From Myxococcales bacterium (lineage in GTDB: Bacteria > Myxococcota_A > Polyangia > Nannocystales > Nannocystaceae): a stretch of DNA of 64,000 bases. Shown here in pieces: positions 9,898 to 19,129 of this stretch. The notes under the pieces are model-generated. The model was not told the origin of the DNA and searched no databases. It saw nothing but the letters and a program-made list of their open reading frames with translations. A program made the position numbers and the translations under genes. Where the stretch lies: contig JACKDW010000010.1 in the NCBI GenBank assembly GCA_020633295.1, forward strand, positions 302,437-366,436, written 5' to 3'. The first letter of the stretch is position 1, and every line of letters begins with the position of its first letter.

Positions 9898-12800
9898 TCA
9901 TGGCCTCGAGCGCCGCGGCAGCTCCTGGCGCACCTCCGCGGTGCAGCCGTCGCGCGCGGCCAGGAGCGTCGCTCGGGCGGCGAGCGCGGCCACGCGGCGC
10001 CCCGGGTCACGCGAGCGCGCGAGCACGGCGTCCACCTCCGCGAGCGCGTCGGCGTGTCGTCCGAGCGTCGCCAGGCTCCGGGCGTACCGCAGCCGCGCGT
10101 CGAGGAGCAGCAGGGCATGCTCGGGCACCCCCTCCTCCACGAGCAGTTCCAGCGCCTGCGCCAACCGCCGCTCCTCGGCGTCGAGCGAGAGCGCTCGACG
10201 GTCGAGCTCCGCCTCGGCCGCGAGCAAGCGAGCCTCCACCACGAGCAGCGGGCGCTCGGAGTTCTCGACGATCGCGCGCGCCTGCTCGAGATGCGCACGC
10301 GCCTGGCTCACGCCGTCGGGCCACGCGACCTGCGTGAGCGCGCTAGCGAGCACTACACGCGACTCGGCCACGAGATGATGGTCGTCGTCGTAGGCTTGAA
10401 GACGGCTCTCGAGCGCGCGCTCATGTAGCGTCATGGCGAGCGTCACGTCCTCGCCGTTGACGGACTCGCGCGCGCCTCCGATGAGCGCGCGCGCGAGCCC
10501 GTGCGTCGCGTCCGCTAGCGTCGCGCCCTCCATGCCTGCCTCGCGGGCGACCTCCAGCGCGCGTTCGAACTGGGAGCGCGCCAGCGCGTAGCGACCCTGC
10601 TCGAGCGCGACCTCCCCCTGCTCCCGGCGCGTGACGAACACCGACGGAGACGCGTCGCCGAGCGCGGCGAGCTGGATGGCCTCCGCCCTGGCCCCGTGCT
10701 GACTGGCGGCGTCGAGCTGCCCCTGTAGCCGCAGCGGGTAGATCAACATCGACTCGATCAGCGCGATCTGCGGGTGCGACGGGCCGAGCGCCTCCACGCT
10801 CCGCTCCAGCGCCGACTCGAGCGCCTGTTGCCCCTGGTCGAGGGACCATATCGCGGTCTGCAGCGCGCCCATGTTCGCCAGCGTGATCGCCACGTCGGGG
10901 TGATCCGGGGGCATCGCGTCGCGGAGCACCGACAACGCGGCCTCGTAGGAGCGCAGCGCGCTCTCGTCTCGCCCCGAGCGCTCCTCCATGATGGCGACGT
11001 TGTTGAGGTACAGGCTGCGGAGCTGGGGTTCATCGCGTCGACCAACGAGCGATTCCGCGAGCGGCTGAGTTCGCCGCGCCTCGTCGAGCTGACGCAGCAA
11101 CTCGGCCTGTACGTAGAGGCGCTTGACCGCCGCCTCGGCCGCGACTAGGCCGTGATCGCTCTTGAGACCCTGCCAGACGGCGCGGGCGAGCGCCTCGTCG
11201 GCCGCGCGCGCTTCGAAGCCCATCATCTGGGCGCTGCCCTCGCGCAGCAACGACTCGGCGGCGAGCGGCGCATAGGGGAGCGCCTCGGCGCTCGCGCGCG
11301 TCGCCCGGGCGATCGTCACGGCCTCCTCGTAGCGCCCGAGCGACTCGAGCTCGGCCGCGCGCGCCAGCTCGCGGCGGGCCCCCTCGACGGACCTGGCTGT
11401 TTCGACATCTTCTGGATGCGGCACCACCGAGGTGAGGTACTCGGCGTCGGCGCACAGCGCGACGGAGGGGAGTCTCCTCGCGGCGGCGGCGGCCTTGCTC
11501 ACGACCTCGGCGTCAGGCGCGTCCTCGAGCGCGCCGACGAGCGCGTCCAGGCTGGCGCGTCGCCGCTCGAGGCACGCGGTCTGGCGGTCATAGAGGCGCT
11601 CCGAGACGCGCCCGTCGCCGTGGGCCTGGCACGTCGCCGCCCGCAGCTCCGCCCACGACGCCGTGAACTCGTCCAGCGCCGGCTTCACCCGCGCCCACGT
11701 GGGCTCGGCGAACACGGCGCCGCTCGCCAGCATCGCGGCCCTCGTCGACGCCTGCCGCGCCGCGTTCCAGACGGTCGCGAGCTCGTCCTCCACGTCCGCG
11801 CAGGGTTGCTCCCACGAGCGGGTGAGCGCGGCGGTCCCGAGACCCGTGAGCGCGATCGCGCCGACCACCCCCGCCCAGGCCCGCCTTCGTCGACGCGCGC
11901 GCGCCGGGTCCTGCTCGAGCGCCTCGAGCAGCGCGCCCATGTCGGAGAAGCGCGCGTCGACGTCGACCTCGAGCCCGCGCACGACGACCGCCCGCAGCCA
12001 CGCAGGGACGTCCGCGCGCGGATCGGCGGGCCGGAGCTTGTTGTGGATAACGTTGTGAAACAGCGCGGCGAAGGAGTCGCCGGCGAAGGGCGCCTCACCG
12101 TACAGCGCGTGGTAGAGGGAGACACAGAAGCTGAACTGATCGCTGCGCGCGTCGGCGCGCTGGCCCTCGAATTGCTCGGGGGACATGTAGGCTGGCGTCC
12201 CCATCACGGCGCCGGTGCGCGTCAGCAGCCGGACGTCGCGCGGCGTGACCCGGTTCGGATCGGTGTCGACGAGCTCCGCGCTCGGCGGCGCGTCGGCGAG
12301 CCGCGCGAGGCCGAAGTCCAAGACCTTGACGACGCCATCCCCGCCGACCATGGCGTTCTGGGGCTTGAAGTCACGGTGCACGAGGCCCACCGCGTGCGCC
12401 GCCGCGAGCCCGCGCGCGGCCTGCTTGTAGACCGCGAGCACCTCCCGCCACGGTCGCCGCGCGCTCCGCTGCCACTTGCTCAGGCTGACGCCCGCAACGA
12501 ACTCCATGGCGACGAACACGTCGTCGCCGAAGGTCCCCACGTCGTAGACGCCGACGACGTTCGCGTGGGAGAGCCGCGCCATCGCGCGGGCCTCCTGCAG
12601 CAGGCGCTGCTTCTCTTCCTGTCCCTCACGACCTGTCCGTAAGACCTTTACCGCGACCTTCCGGTCGAGCTCCGGATCATAGGCCGCGTAGACGACGCCC
12701 ATGCCGCCCGCGCCGAGCACCTCGATGATGAGATAGCGACCGAGGCGCGCCGGCGCGTCCTCGGGGATCGCCGCCCACGGGCTCGAGGGCGGGCTCGCGG

Positions 12801-13116
12801 CCAGCGTCGGCTCGGAGCCCAGCTCCGGCAGCAGCGTGTCCTCGTGCCCGCTCGGCTGCCTCGCCGGCGCGGGGTCGCTCGCCTCGCGCCCGAGGAGCGC
12901 GACCACGATCTCGTGGCAGCTCCCGCAGACGTCGAGGTGCCGCTCGAGCCTGGCGCGCGCGGCCGCCGAGGCGTCGCCCTCCACGAACTCGACGATCGCG
13001 TTCTCGTCGGGACACGCGTCGTCCGCGAGACCCGCGGGGCGCCCGCTCGCGGCGCGCCCGGACGCCGCGATGTCTGGCGCTGGTGTCGACATCGGTACAC
13101 CGGGACGGGTCGCCAA
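9898..13116 (-). CDS. Ser/Thr protein kinase with zinc-finger-like N-terminus and TPR sensor
   Basis: 1072 residues. Residues 40-75 include HLDVCGSCHE, an anti-sigma-type zinc-binding motif. The kinase domain (about 125-390) has the glycine loop LGAGGMG, VAVK, HRDFKPQN and DFG, so it should be active; the HRD motif is followed by Phe. A membrane helix follows near 405-425, then about 600 residues of TPR-like helices outside the cytoplasm. The start is probably TTG at 13116: GAGGT lies six bases upstream and overlaps the stop of the ADYC gene, whereas the ATG at 13092 has no ribosome site. The context (sigma factor, ADYC lipoprotein, kinase) suggests a transmembrane signalling unit. Confidence 0.93.
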   Translation of the reverse strand: MATRPGVPMSTPAPDIAASGRAASGRPAGLADDACPDENAIVEFVEGDASAAARARLERHLDVCGSCHEIVVALLGREASDPAPARQPSGHEDTLLPELGSEPTLAASPPSSPWAAIPEDAPARLGRYLIIEVLGAGGMGVVYAAYDPELDRKVAVKVLRTGREGQEEKQRLLQEARAMARLSHANVVGVYDVGTFGDDVFVAMEFVAGVSLSKWQRSARRPWREVLAVYKQAARGLAAAHAVGLVHRDFKPQNAMVGGDGVVKVLDFGLARLADAPPSAELVDTDPNRVTPRDVRLLTRTGAVMGTPAYMSPEQFEGQRADARSDQFSFCVSLYHALYGEAPFAGDSFAALFHNVIHNKLRPADPRADVPAWLRAVVVRGLEVDVDARFSDMGALLEALEQDPARARRRRRAWAGVVGAIALTGLGTAALTRSWEQPCADVEDELATVWNAARQASTRAAMLASGAVFAEPTWARVKPALDEFTASWAELRAATCQAHGDGRVSERLYDRQTACLERRRASLDALVGALEDAPDAEVVSKAAAAARRLPSVALCADAEYLTSVVPHPEDVETARSVEGARRELARAAELESLGRYEEAVTIARATRASAEALPYAPLAAESLLREGSAQMMGFEARAADEALARAVWQGLKSDHGLVAAEAAVKRLYVQAELLRQLDEARRTQPLAESLVGRRDEPQLRSLYLNNVAIMEERSGRDESALRSYEAALSVLRDAMPPDHPDVAITLANMGALQTAIWSLDQGQQALESALERSVEALGPSHPQIALIESMLIYPLRLQGQLDAASQHGARAEAIQLAALGDASPSVFVTRREQGEVALEQGRYALARSQFERALEVAREAGMEGATLADATHGLARALIGGARESVNGEDVTLAMTLHERALESRLQAYDDDHHLVAESRVVLASALTQVAWPDGVSQARAHLEQARAIVENSERPLLVVEARLLAAEAELDRRALSLDAEERRLAQALELLVEEGVPEHALLLLDARLRYARSLATLGRHADALAEVDAVLARSRDPGRRVAALAARATLLAARDGCTAEVRQELPRRSRP

Positions 13117-13125
13117 GAGGCGACC

Positions 13126-14127
13126 TCAGGGGTTCACGGGACTCCAGCCCACCACGACGGCCGTGGCCAGCAACTCGTCGGCGGGGTCGTGGGTTGAGGT
13201 GTCGCAGCTCGGGATCGGCGTGCCGTCGCAGCTCGTGATCGCGCCCTGCTTGCGCGGGGTGTCCACACACAGCGCGCCCTCGAGACCCCACCGCGCCTCG
13301 AGGGTCCCCGGCAGCGGATCCTCAACCTCGTAGTCCCACGAGACGTAGATCTCGGTCCCGACCTCCGTCTGGGGGTCGTTGGCGCCGCAGTAGTCGGCGA
13401 GCACCGCGTGAATCCCGGCCTGGTACTCCTCCAGCGAGCGGTCGGCCGGGCCGTAGCCCCAGTCCACGAGCTCACCGGCCGCGCCCGCCGTGCAGGCGAT
13501 AAACATCGAGTCGATTTTCTCGGAGACGTCGAGCGTGTCGAGGTCGATGTTGGTGTCCACGAGGAGCAACGCGAAGGGATCGTCGACCTTGCAAAACGAA
13601 TCGTAGCTGCCCCCGGCCTGCTTGATTTTGAATTCGTAGTAATGCCCCTGCGCGCCGTTACCGCGCGACATTGGCGCGTAGTCGACGATCTTGAGGTAGT
13701 ACTGCGCCGCGCCGCCCGCCCCGCCCGTCTTCGTCGGGAGCGTGCGGTAGCCGAACTCGGCGCCCACGAGTTCGGCGCCCGAGAGGCTCTCGCCCTCGCC
13801 GTCGGCGAGAAGCTCACCCTCGGCGGTGAGGGACAGCGAGTCGATATCGATCGTCCCGAACAAGAGGCCGGGGATCGGGGCCTCGGCCGAGACGAGCCGC
13901 GGGCCGCCGGCCGCCGCGAGCGAGATGTCAAAGGCGGGGATGTTCGAGGCGAGCGGGCGATCCGTGTTGAGCCGAATGCCACCATCGCCCGTGCCGTGTC
14001 CGCGGTGGGTGACGAGCCCCTCGTCGAGGAAGTCGGCGCCCTCAACAGCGTCGCAGGCGCCTCCCGTCAGCGCCAGCGCGCCGACCAGCCCGAGCTTCGT
14101 GATCGTGTTCGTGAGCTTCTTATTCAT
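13126..14127 (-). CDS. ADYC-domain lipoprotein
   Basis: 333 residues from the ATG at 14127, preceded by GAGAGAA. The lipobox is GGAC. The C-terminal half carries the family signature VLADYCG plus conserved cysteines (SFCKVDDPF, FIACTAG, GALCVDTPRKQG), which is the ADYC domain known mainly from myxobacteria. No biochemical function is established for the family. The stop codon at 13126 is nine bases from the TTG of the kinase and overlaps its Shine-Dalgarno sequence, so the two are probably translated together. The sigma-factor gene lies 211 bases upstream on the same strand. The protein may be the envelope ligand or partner of the kinase, which is inferred from position only. Confidence 0.85.
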   Translation of the reverse strand: MNKKLTNTITKLGLVGALALTGGACDAVEGADFLDEGLVTHRGHGTGDGGIRLNTDRPLASNIPAFDISLAAAGGPRLVSAEAPIPGLLFGTIDIDSLSLTAEGELLADGEGESLSGAELVGAEFGYRTLPTKTGGAGGAAQYYLKIVDYAPMSRGNGAQGHYYEFKIKQAGGSYDSFCKVDDPFALLLVDTNIDLDTLDVSEKIDSMFIACTAGAAGELVDWGYGPADRSLEEYQAGIHAVLADYCGANDPQTEVGTEIYVSWDYEVEDPLPGTLEARWGLEGALCVDTPRKQGAITSCDGTPIPSCDTSTHDPADELLATAVVVGWSPVNP

Positions 14128-14338
14128 GGTTCTCTCTTCTCTCCGCGGGCGTCCCTCGTCCCACAACGCCCGGACGCCGGCACTCGAGGAGGGGCGCACC
14201 GTGAGGGGGGTCTTTCTCGAGTTTTTTGCCAGACGAGCGCGCGTGGCAATCGGCTCGCGGGCCGCCTGCACCACGTGTCGCGGACCGACGCACACCTCGC
14301 CACCGCGCTCAGCACTAGTGATCGCGCGATGACGAGCT

Positions 14339-15124
14339 TCACGACGATCCTCGCTCCGAGGACGACGGCGCGTGTTCGTCCAGAAAGCGGCGCATGCTGA
14401 CCTCCAGGTTGCTCTGAATCAAGCGGATGATGCTCTCGAACTCCGTCGGGTCCACGCGCAGTACTCGGATCAAGTGGTCCCGGGTCGCCTCCAGCAGCTG
14501 ACCGCGCGCGCTCGCTAGCCAACGCTTGGACGTCGCGCGGTGGACCTTGTACATCCGCGCGATCTCGGTCGCGCTCACGCCGTCGACGATCGAGAGCCGC
14601 AGCAAGCCGCGCTGCTTGGGTGACAACGAGACGAGCGCCGTCTGGAACGCCCGCTTGAAGTGCGCGCGGTAGTGGGACTTGAGGAAGCCGAGCTCGGGGT
14701 CATTCGCGTCGGCTAGCTGCATCAGGCGGTCATCGTGGGCGTCGAGGCTGTCCGCCTTGTCTCCACGGCGCCGCTCCACGCCAATGCGCTCTCGCACGGC
14801 GGAGACCTTCACCCACGCGCGCAGCGATCCACGGCCGGAGTACTCGAGGATTCGCGGCGTGCGCTCGCCCGTGGCCGCGAACAGGCGCTGAAACAGACGC
14901 TGCTTCAAGTCATCCGCGTCGGTCCCCCGCGACTTCAAGCGCTTGAACGACGCGTTGAGCTCGCTCCGCACGAGCTCTTCGAAGCGCTCGATCGCCCGCG
15001 CGTCCCCGTCGGCGCAGGCGCGCGCCAAGTAGAGTTCCGGGCCGCGAAGCGACTCGAGAGCGGTGAGCAGCCGGACCGCGAGCGCCGGCGAGTCGCTACG
15101 ATCGAGCGTCACGTGGCGCGCCAC
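14339..15124 (-). CDS. Sigma-70 family factor, gmx1 type
   Basis: 261 residues. Region 2 is seen around residues 45-125 (DADDLKQRLFQRLFAAT, then GRGSLRAWVKVSAVRERI). Region 4 lies around 165-215 (LSPKQRGLLRLSIVDGVSAT, then EIARMYKVHRATSKRWL), a clear DNA-binding helix-turn-helix. The layout matches the myxobacterial ECF-like family (TIGR03001, Sig-70_gmx1). An in-frame TGA 18 bases upstream limits the start to the GTG at 15124 or the GTG four codons later. An 18-bp perfect palindrome sits on the start codon, so autoregulation is plausible. It likely directs the downstream ADYC lipoprotein and kinase genes, by analogy with other ECF loci. Confidence 0.9.
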   Translation of the reverse strand: MARHVTLDRSDSPALAVRLLTALESLRGPELYLARACADGDARAIERFEELVRSELNASFKRLKSRGTDADDLKQRLFQRLFAATGERTPRILEYSGRGSLRAWVKVSAVRERIGVERRRGDKADSLDAHDDRLMQLADANDPELGFLKSHYRAHFKRAFQTALVSLSPKQRGLLRLSIVDGVSATEIARMYKVHRATSKRWLASARGQLLEATRDHLIRVLRVDPTEFESIIRLIQSNLEVSMRRFLDEHAPSSSERGSS

Positions 15125-15127
15125 GTG
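15110..15127. promoter_or_regulatory. 18-bp perfect palindrome over the sigma-factor start
   Basis: CACGTGGCGCGCCACGTG is its own reverse complement and overlaps the GTG start of the sigma gene. It could be an operator or, in RNA, a hairpin that hides the start codon. Confidence 0.6.
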
Positions 15128-15955
15128 CTCGGATAGTCTTCATCGCGCACGCGCACGTCGGGAGCCGCGCGCGCGCTTGCTCGAGCAGCCCCTCGAGATG
15201 GCGATCGAGGGCGGACAGCGCGGCAGGGTCGTGCGGCGTGAATTCGGACTCGTGCGCGACTCGCCCGAGCAACCGCAGCGCGAGCGAGCCGGCGGTCGCT
15301 CGTTGGAGGCTTCACGGTCGACAGTATAACGAGCGACGACGAGTTGTGGCCACGAACTCGTGGTTCATATCGCCGCGCGACAGCCGGCTTCACCTCGCGC
15401 GTCGTCGCACGTGGACAGATCACGGCCGTGCCGAGGAACAACCCCGGGCGGAGGCTGTTCGGTCAGCGCGGTCTTGGTCGTCGGCGATGTGGTTGAGTTG
15501 GTCGGGCCTGGCCTTGTCGAGCCGCTCGCTCAGCACCAGCGCCCCTCCGCCTCGGGAAGTCCCGCTGACGGTCTCGTCTCGCGCTGAACACCTGCGAAGT
15601 CGCTCGAATCCGCCTGAATTCGGGAACACGCTGTGCGTCGCCCAAGCGCTGAGGCCCGTCGACGAGCACCATGTCCAGCCCTCGCTAACCCAGACAAACC
15701 GAAGGGCCGGCCCGGGGAGTCGCGCCGGCCGTGTAGGCACGCGACTTGTCGGTCAAGGGGGCGAGCGCATCGCGCTGTGCTGGAGCGGCCGGCGGCTGCG
15801 CTTGGACGGGTGATGGAGCTGTCGTGTGGCACCGTCGCGGCGATCGACCTCGCAAGCTACGATACGCTGTCGGCCCACGAGCTCGGCCGATGGTCAGAGG
15901 ACCGAAGATCGAAACAGAACTCGCGGGCGTGAGGAGTTGTGGCTACGATTGGGTG
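15128..15955. other. Long spacer with degraded sequence
   Basis: There is no supported gene. A 35-bp block at 15482-15516 recurs at 61567-61601. A minus-strand frame through it reads ARPDQLNHIADDQDRADRTA and may be the tail of a lost transposase. TACGAT at 15944-15949 lies six bases before the ATG at 15956 and could be the -10 box of a leaderless promoter. Confidence 0.5.
15482..15516. repeat. 35-bp block repeated at 61567-61601
   Basis: The two copies are identical over 35 bases, in the same orientation, and the sequence diverges on both sides. The core is GGCGATGTGGTTGAGTTGG. Confidence 0.8.
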
Positions 15956-16876
15956 ATGCGCTCCTCGGATAAGGTGCGCTCCTCGTCCGGCTCAGGTCGA
16001 AGGCGCTACCAGTGGCTCGTGTACGTCATGGGTCTGGAGCTCGTGACCTTCGAGACATCCTGTCGTGAACTCAACCCCGACTTCCTAGGCCCTGCGCCGC
16101 CGGCGACGACGCTGTCGACGAGCGCGTCAGAGACCGGCGGCGGTGCGACAGCGAGCACGGCCCCCGACGCGACGACGGGGGACGCGACGACGGGGGACGC
16201 GACGACGGGGGACGCGACGACGGGCGCGCCCGAGTGCCCCGAGGGGCAGGTCGAATGCGACGACGGGTGTATCAACCCCGAGGTCAACATCAAGCACTGC
16301 GGCGGCTGTGATCAACCCTGTTTGATAACGCATGTCTGTGTGGACGGTACATGCGCGCTCAACTGCGCGTTCGACGAGCAGGTGTGCGGACTCGCGTGCG
16401 TCGACCCGCTCGCGGACGCGGACCACTGCGGGGGCTGCGACCAGCCGTGCGCCCTGATCGAGTACTGTGTGGGAGGCGTCTGCGTGGGTCAGTGCCCGCC
16501 GGGGACGAGCGAGTGCGCGAACGCCTGTGTCAACGTCGACACTTCGCCGGAGCACTGCGGGGGCTGTGATCTCCCCTGCGGCGACGACGAAGCGTGCGTC
16601 GCCGGCGAGTGCGTGTTGACGTGCGAGCAAGGGCTGTCGGAGTGCGATGGCGAGTGCGTCGACTTCCTTAGCGACAAGTACCACTGCGGAGCGTGCGAGA
16701 CGCTCTGTGGCGGCATGACCGTGTGCGCTGACGGGATATGCGTCGAGGAGTGCCCAGGCAACATGATTTTGTGCGAGGCGCAATGCGTCAACCCGAACAC
16801 CAATAACGACCACTGCGGCGGCTGCTTCCAGCCATGTCTCGACCAGCTGAATTGTGCGGGCGGTCAGTGCAAGTGA
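15956..16876 (+). CDS. Secreted cysteine-rich repeat protein
   Basis: 306 residues from the ATG at 15956. The N-terminus has a basic run and a hydrophobic segment ending TFETSC, which may be a lipobox although it is a poor one. After a DATTG-repeat linker come about seven modules of roughly 35-40 residues, each shaped like HCGGCDQPC...CVDGTC, with regular CxxC and CxGxC spacing. Such Cys-rich arrays occur on myxobacterial surface proteins and are probably disulphide-rich stalks or adhesins. A paralogue at 24295-26323 has the same plan but is split by an IS. A TCACCCA/TGGGTGA hairpin follows the stop. Confidence 0.8.
   Translation: MRSSDKVRSSSGSGRRRYQWLVYVMGLELVTFETSCRELNPDFLGPAPPATTLSTSASETGGGATASTAPDATTGDATTGDATTGDATTGAPECPEGQVECDDGCINPEVNIKHCGGCDQPCLITHVCVDGTCALNCAFDEQVCGLACVDPLADADHCGGCDQPCALIEYCVGGVCVGQCPPGTSECANACVNVDTSPEHCGGCDLPCGDDEACVAGECVLTCEQGLSECDGECVDFLSDKYHCGACETLCGGMTVCADGICVEECPGNMILCEAQCVNPNTNNDHCGGCFQPCLDQLNCAGGQCK
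16166..16225 (+). repeat. 15-bp tandem repeat, 4 copies
   Basis: The unit GACGCGACGACGGGG occurs four times, the last copy with one change, and encodes DATTG repeats in the linker of the cysteine-rich protein. It is likely to vary in copy number between strains. Confidence 0.9.
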
Positions 16877-16933
16877 CGGCGAGTCACCCAATACTTGGTG
16901 GGTGAATGGCTCTGGCGGCTGCAGCTTGCACGC

Positions 16934-19099
16934 TCACAACCATAGCGTCGCCCCCAAGCGCACCGTGAGCGGCGGCCCGGCGGCGAAGTGCAGCGCCGGG
17001 ATCGCGCTCCGCGGATCGTCGCGGTTGAACCACGAGGCGTAGTTGTACTCGCCTTCCTTCCACCGGCGGTTCAGCACGTTGTCGACCTGGAGATCGAGCT
17101 GGAGCCGGCCCACGCGGTACCCCGCGCTGAGATCGAGCAGCGCGTATCCAGACGCGCGCGCCCCCTGGGGCAGCGGGCGCGGGCCGAGGACCACGAGGCG
17201 CGCGCCCGCGCGAACGCCCGCGCGATGGAACAGGTATCCCGACGTGGTCCAGAGAACAGGAGGAGCACCCGGCACCGACGCCCCTGACTCGACGAAGCGC
17301 GCGTGCACGAGCGTGAGATCCGTGCGCAGCTCGACCCACGGGGCCGGGCGTACGCGGACGTCGAGCTCGCCGCCGAGGCGGCGCGTGCGGCTGCGCTCGA
17401 GGTTGATCCCCGACACGTGGTCGAACACCAGCTCGTTGCCGATCCACGTGCCGAAGGCCGAGGCGCCGGTAGAGACGACCTCGTGCGGCTCCCAGCGCGC
17501 GCCGAGCTCGACCGCGTCCGACGTCGTGATCCGCGGCTCGCCGCCGCGGTACTGGTCGACGCTCTCGCCCTCGCTGCTCGCCTGCGCGACCACGGCGCGG
17601 GCTTCGGGCGCCCGCAGCCCGCGCCCGTACGCGGTGAAGATCGACCAGCGCTCGGCCGGGCGAAAGCGGGTGAGCAGCCGCGGCGAGGGCAGGATCATCG
17701 CGTCCTTGAATGGCCCGCCCGCGCCGCGCTCGAGCGCGCCGAGCACGTCAACGACCCAGTAATAGAACATGTCCGCGCGGACACCCGCTTCAATCAGAGC
17801 CCAGTCGGCGGGCAGCCAGCGCAGGCCCGCCAGGGCGGCGAGCTGGTGCTGCGCGATGTCCAGATCCCAGCGCTCGTCGACCGTGCGGTGCTCGGCGTCG
17901 ACTTGGTGCTCGAGCTGATCGACGCGGTCGAACTGCCAGTTGAAGCCGGCGACGAGCACCAAGCCCTCCGTGAGCGGTCGCGTGACGCGAAATCGGTAGC
18001 CCACGCCGCCGAACTCGTGCTTCTGGAGCCGGCGATCGCCGTCAACCGGATCGAGCAGGTAGCCGGTGAAGTCCTCGACCAACTGGAGGTAGCGATATTG
18101 CCCATAGGCCAGCTGATCGACCCGCGTGGTGCCCCGCCGCAGGACGTGGCGCAGCCCGACGAGGCCGCGCAGCGACGCGCCGCGCGTGTCGTCGCGGTAG
18201 GCGTCGTAGAAGCCGAGCTCGCCGGTCTCGACGTCATCGGCGCGCAGGGCTCCGGGCGCGCCGAAGTCCGCGAGGTAGCCCGCGACGAGGAGGTCGAACT
18301 GGCCGAGCTGCTTGCTCTTGTGCAGCTGGACCTGCGCCATCGACGAGAGCCGCCGCGCGCTGCGGTTCTGCCCGAAGCCGCGGTCGTGCATGGCCTCGAC
18401 CGCCATGAACGAGCGCTTGTTCGGCCACACGCGCGGCGCGTGCAGCAGCAGCGCGCGGTGGCGGATCGTGCTGCCGAGCTCGTAGCTGACGCGCGTCCCA
18501 CGGAGCGGCTCGGGCACGCCCAGCTCGAAGCCGATCGAGCCGGCGTTGGCGAAGTTGCCCTGCTCGAGCTGGTAAGGGCCCTTCTGCACCTCGATGCGTC
18601 GCACGACCTCGGGGATGATGAAGTTGAGATCGAGGTAGCCCTGTCCGTGGATGTTGGAGAGCTCGTTGACCGGGATCCCGGCGAGCGTGACCTCGACGTC
18701 AGTCCCGTGGGCCGCGTCGAAGCCGCGCATGAACAGCTGCGAGCCCTTGCCCTCGGCGCCGTGCTGGCTCAGCAGCACGCCCGGGACGAGGCGCAGCAGG
18801 TCATCCGCCGAGCGGCGACGCGGCGTCGCGCTGATCGTCTGGGCGTCGATGACCTCCTCGCTCGCCGTCCTCGGGCTGCGCTGGCTGCGAACGATCGTGC
18901 TGTAGCCGCGCTCGTCATCGTGACACTCGCCCACCGGCCCGTCCGCGCGCGTCAGCTCGGCGAGCGCTCGCGCGGCGATCTCCCGCAGCGCGTTCTCTGG
19001 GGGGTCCTCGGCAGGGAGGACGCGCTCGTCCTCAGCGGGCGCGGGCGCGGGCGCGTCGGCGCAGAGGAGCAGCGCGAGCAGTGCTTGAGCGACGACCAC
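16934..19099 (-). CDS. TonB-dependent outer-membrane receptor
   Basis: 721 residues. The GTG start at 19099 follows CAGGAG. A signal-like N-terminus is followed by a plug domain (about 85-215: ADDLLRLVPGVLL, GSQLFMRGFDAAHGTDVEV, RRIEVQKGPYQLEQGNFA), then a beta-barrel ending in aromatic ATLWL, the usual sorting end for outer-membrane barrels. It is the last gene of a minus-strand cluster that contains MbnP and MbnH. In other bacteria such receptors accompany MbnP/MbnH and import copper chelates, so copper or copper-chelate uptake is the best guess. The gaps to the neighbouring lipoprotein genes are about 30 bases. A degraded copy of its 3' part is at 42486-42927. Confidence 0.93.
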   Translation of the reverse strand: MVVAQALLALLLCADAPAPAPAEDERVLPAEDPPENALREIAARALAELTRADGPVGECHDDERGYSTIVRSQRSPRTASEEVIDAQTISATPRRRSADDLLRLVPGVLLSQHGAEGKGSQLFMRGFDAAHGTDVEVTLAGIPVNELSNIHGQGYLDLNFIIPEVVRRIEVQKGPYQLEQGNFANAGSIGFELGVPEPLRGTRVSYELGSTIRHRALLLHAPRVWPNKRSFMAVEAMHDRGFGQNRSARRLSSMAQVQLHKSKQLGQFDLLVAGYLADFGAPGALRADDVETGELGFYDAYRDDTRGASLRGLVGLRHVLRRGTTRVDQLAYGQYRYLQLVEDFTGYLLDPVDGDRRLQKHEFGGVGYRFRVTRPLTEGLVLVAGFNWQFDRVDQLEHQVDAEHRTVDERWDLDIAQHQLAALAGLRWLPADWALIEAGVRADMFYYWVVDVLGALERGAGGPFKDAMILPSPRLLTRFRPAERWSIFTAYGRGLRAPEARAVVAQASSEGESVDQYRGGEPRITTSDAVELGARWEPHEVVSTGASAFGTWIGNELVFDHVSGINLERSRTRRLGGELDVRVRPAPWVELRTDLTLVHARFVESGASVPGAPPVLWTTSGYLFHRAGVRAGARLVVLGPRPLPQGARASGYALLDLSAGYRVGRLQLDLQVDNVLNRRWKEGEYNYASWFNRDDPRSAIPALHFAAGPPLTVRLGATLWL

Positions 19100-19129
19100 G
19101 ATCTCCTGACGCGCGCGCGGGCGAGCCCC

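Noticed and set aside
11152..12642. 496-codon plus-strand ORF opposite the TPR kinase
   Set aside because: Antisense shadow of a strongly supported kinase gene.
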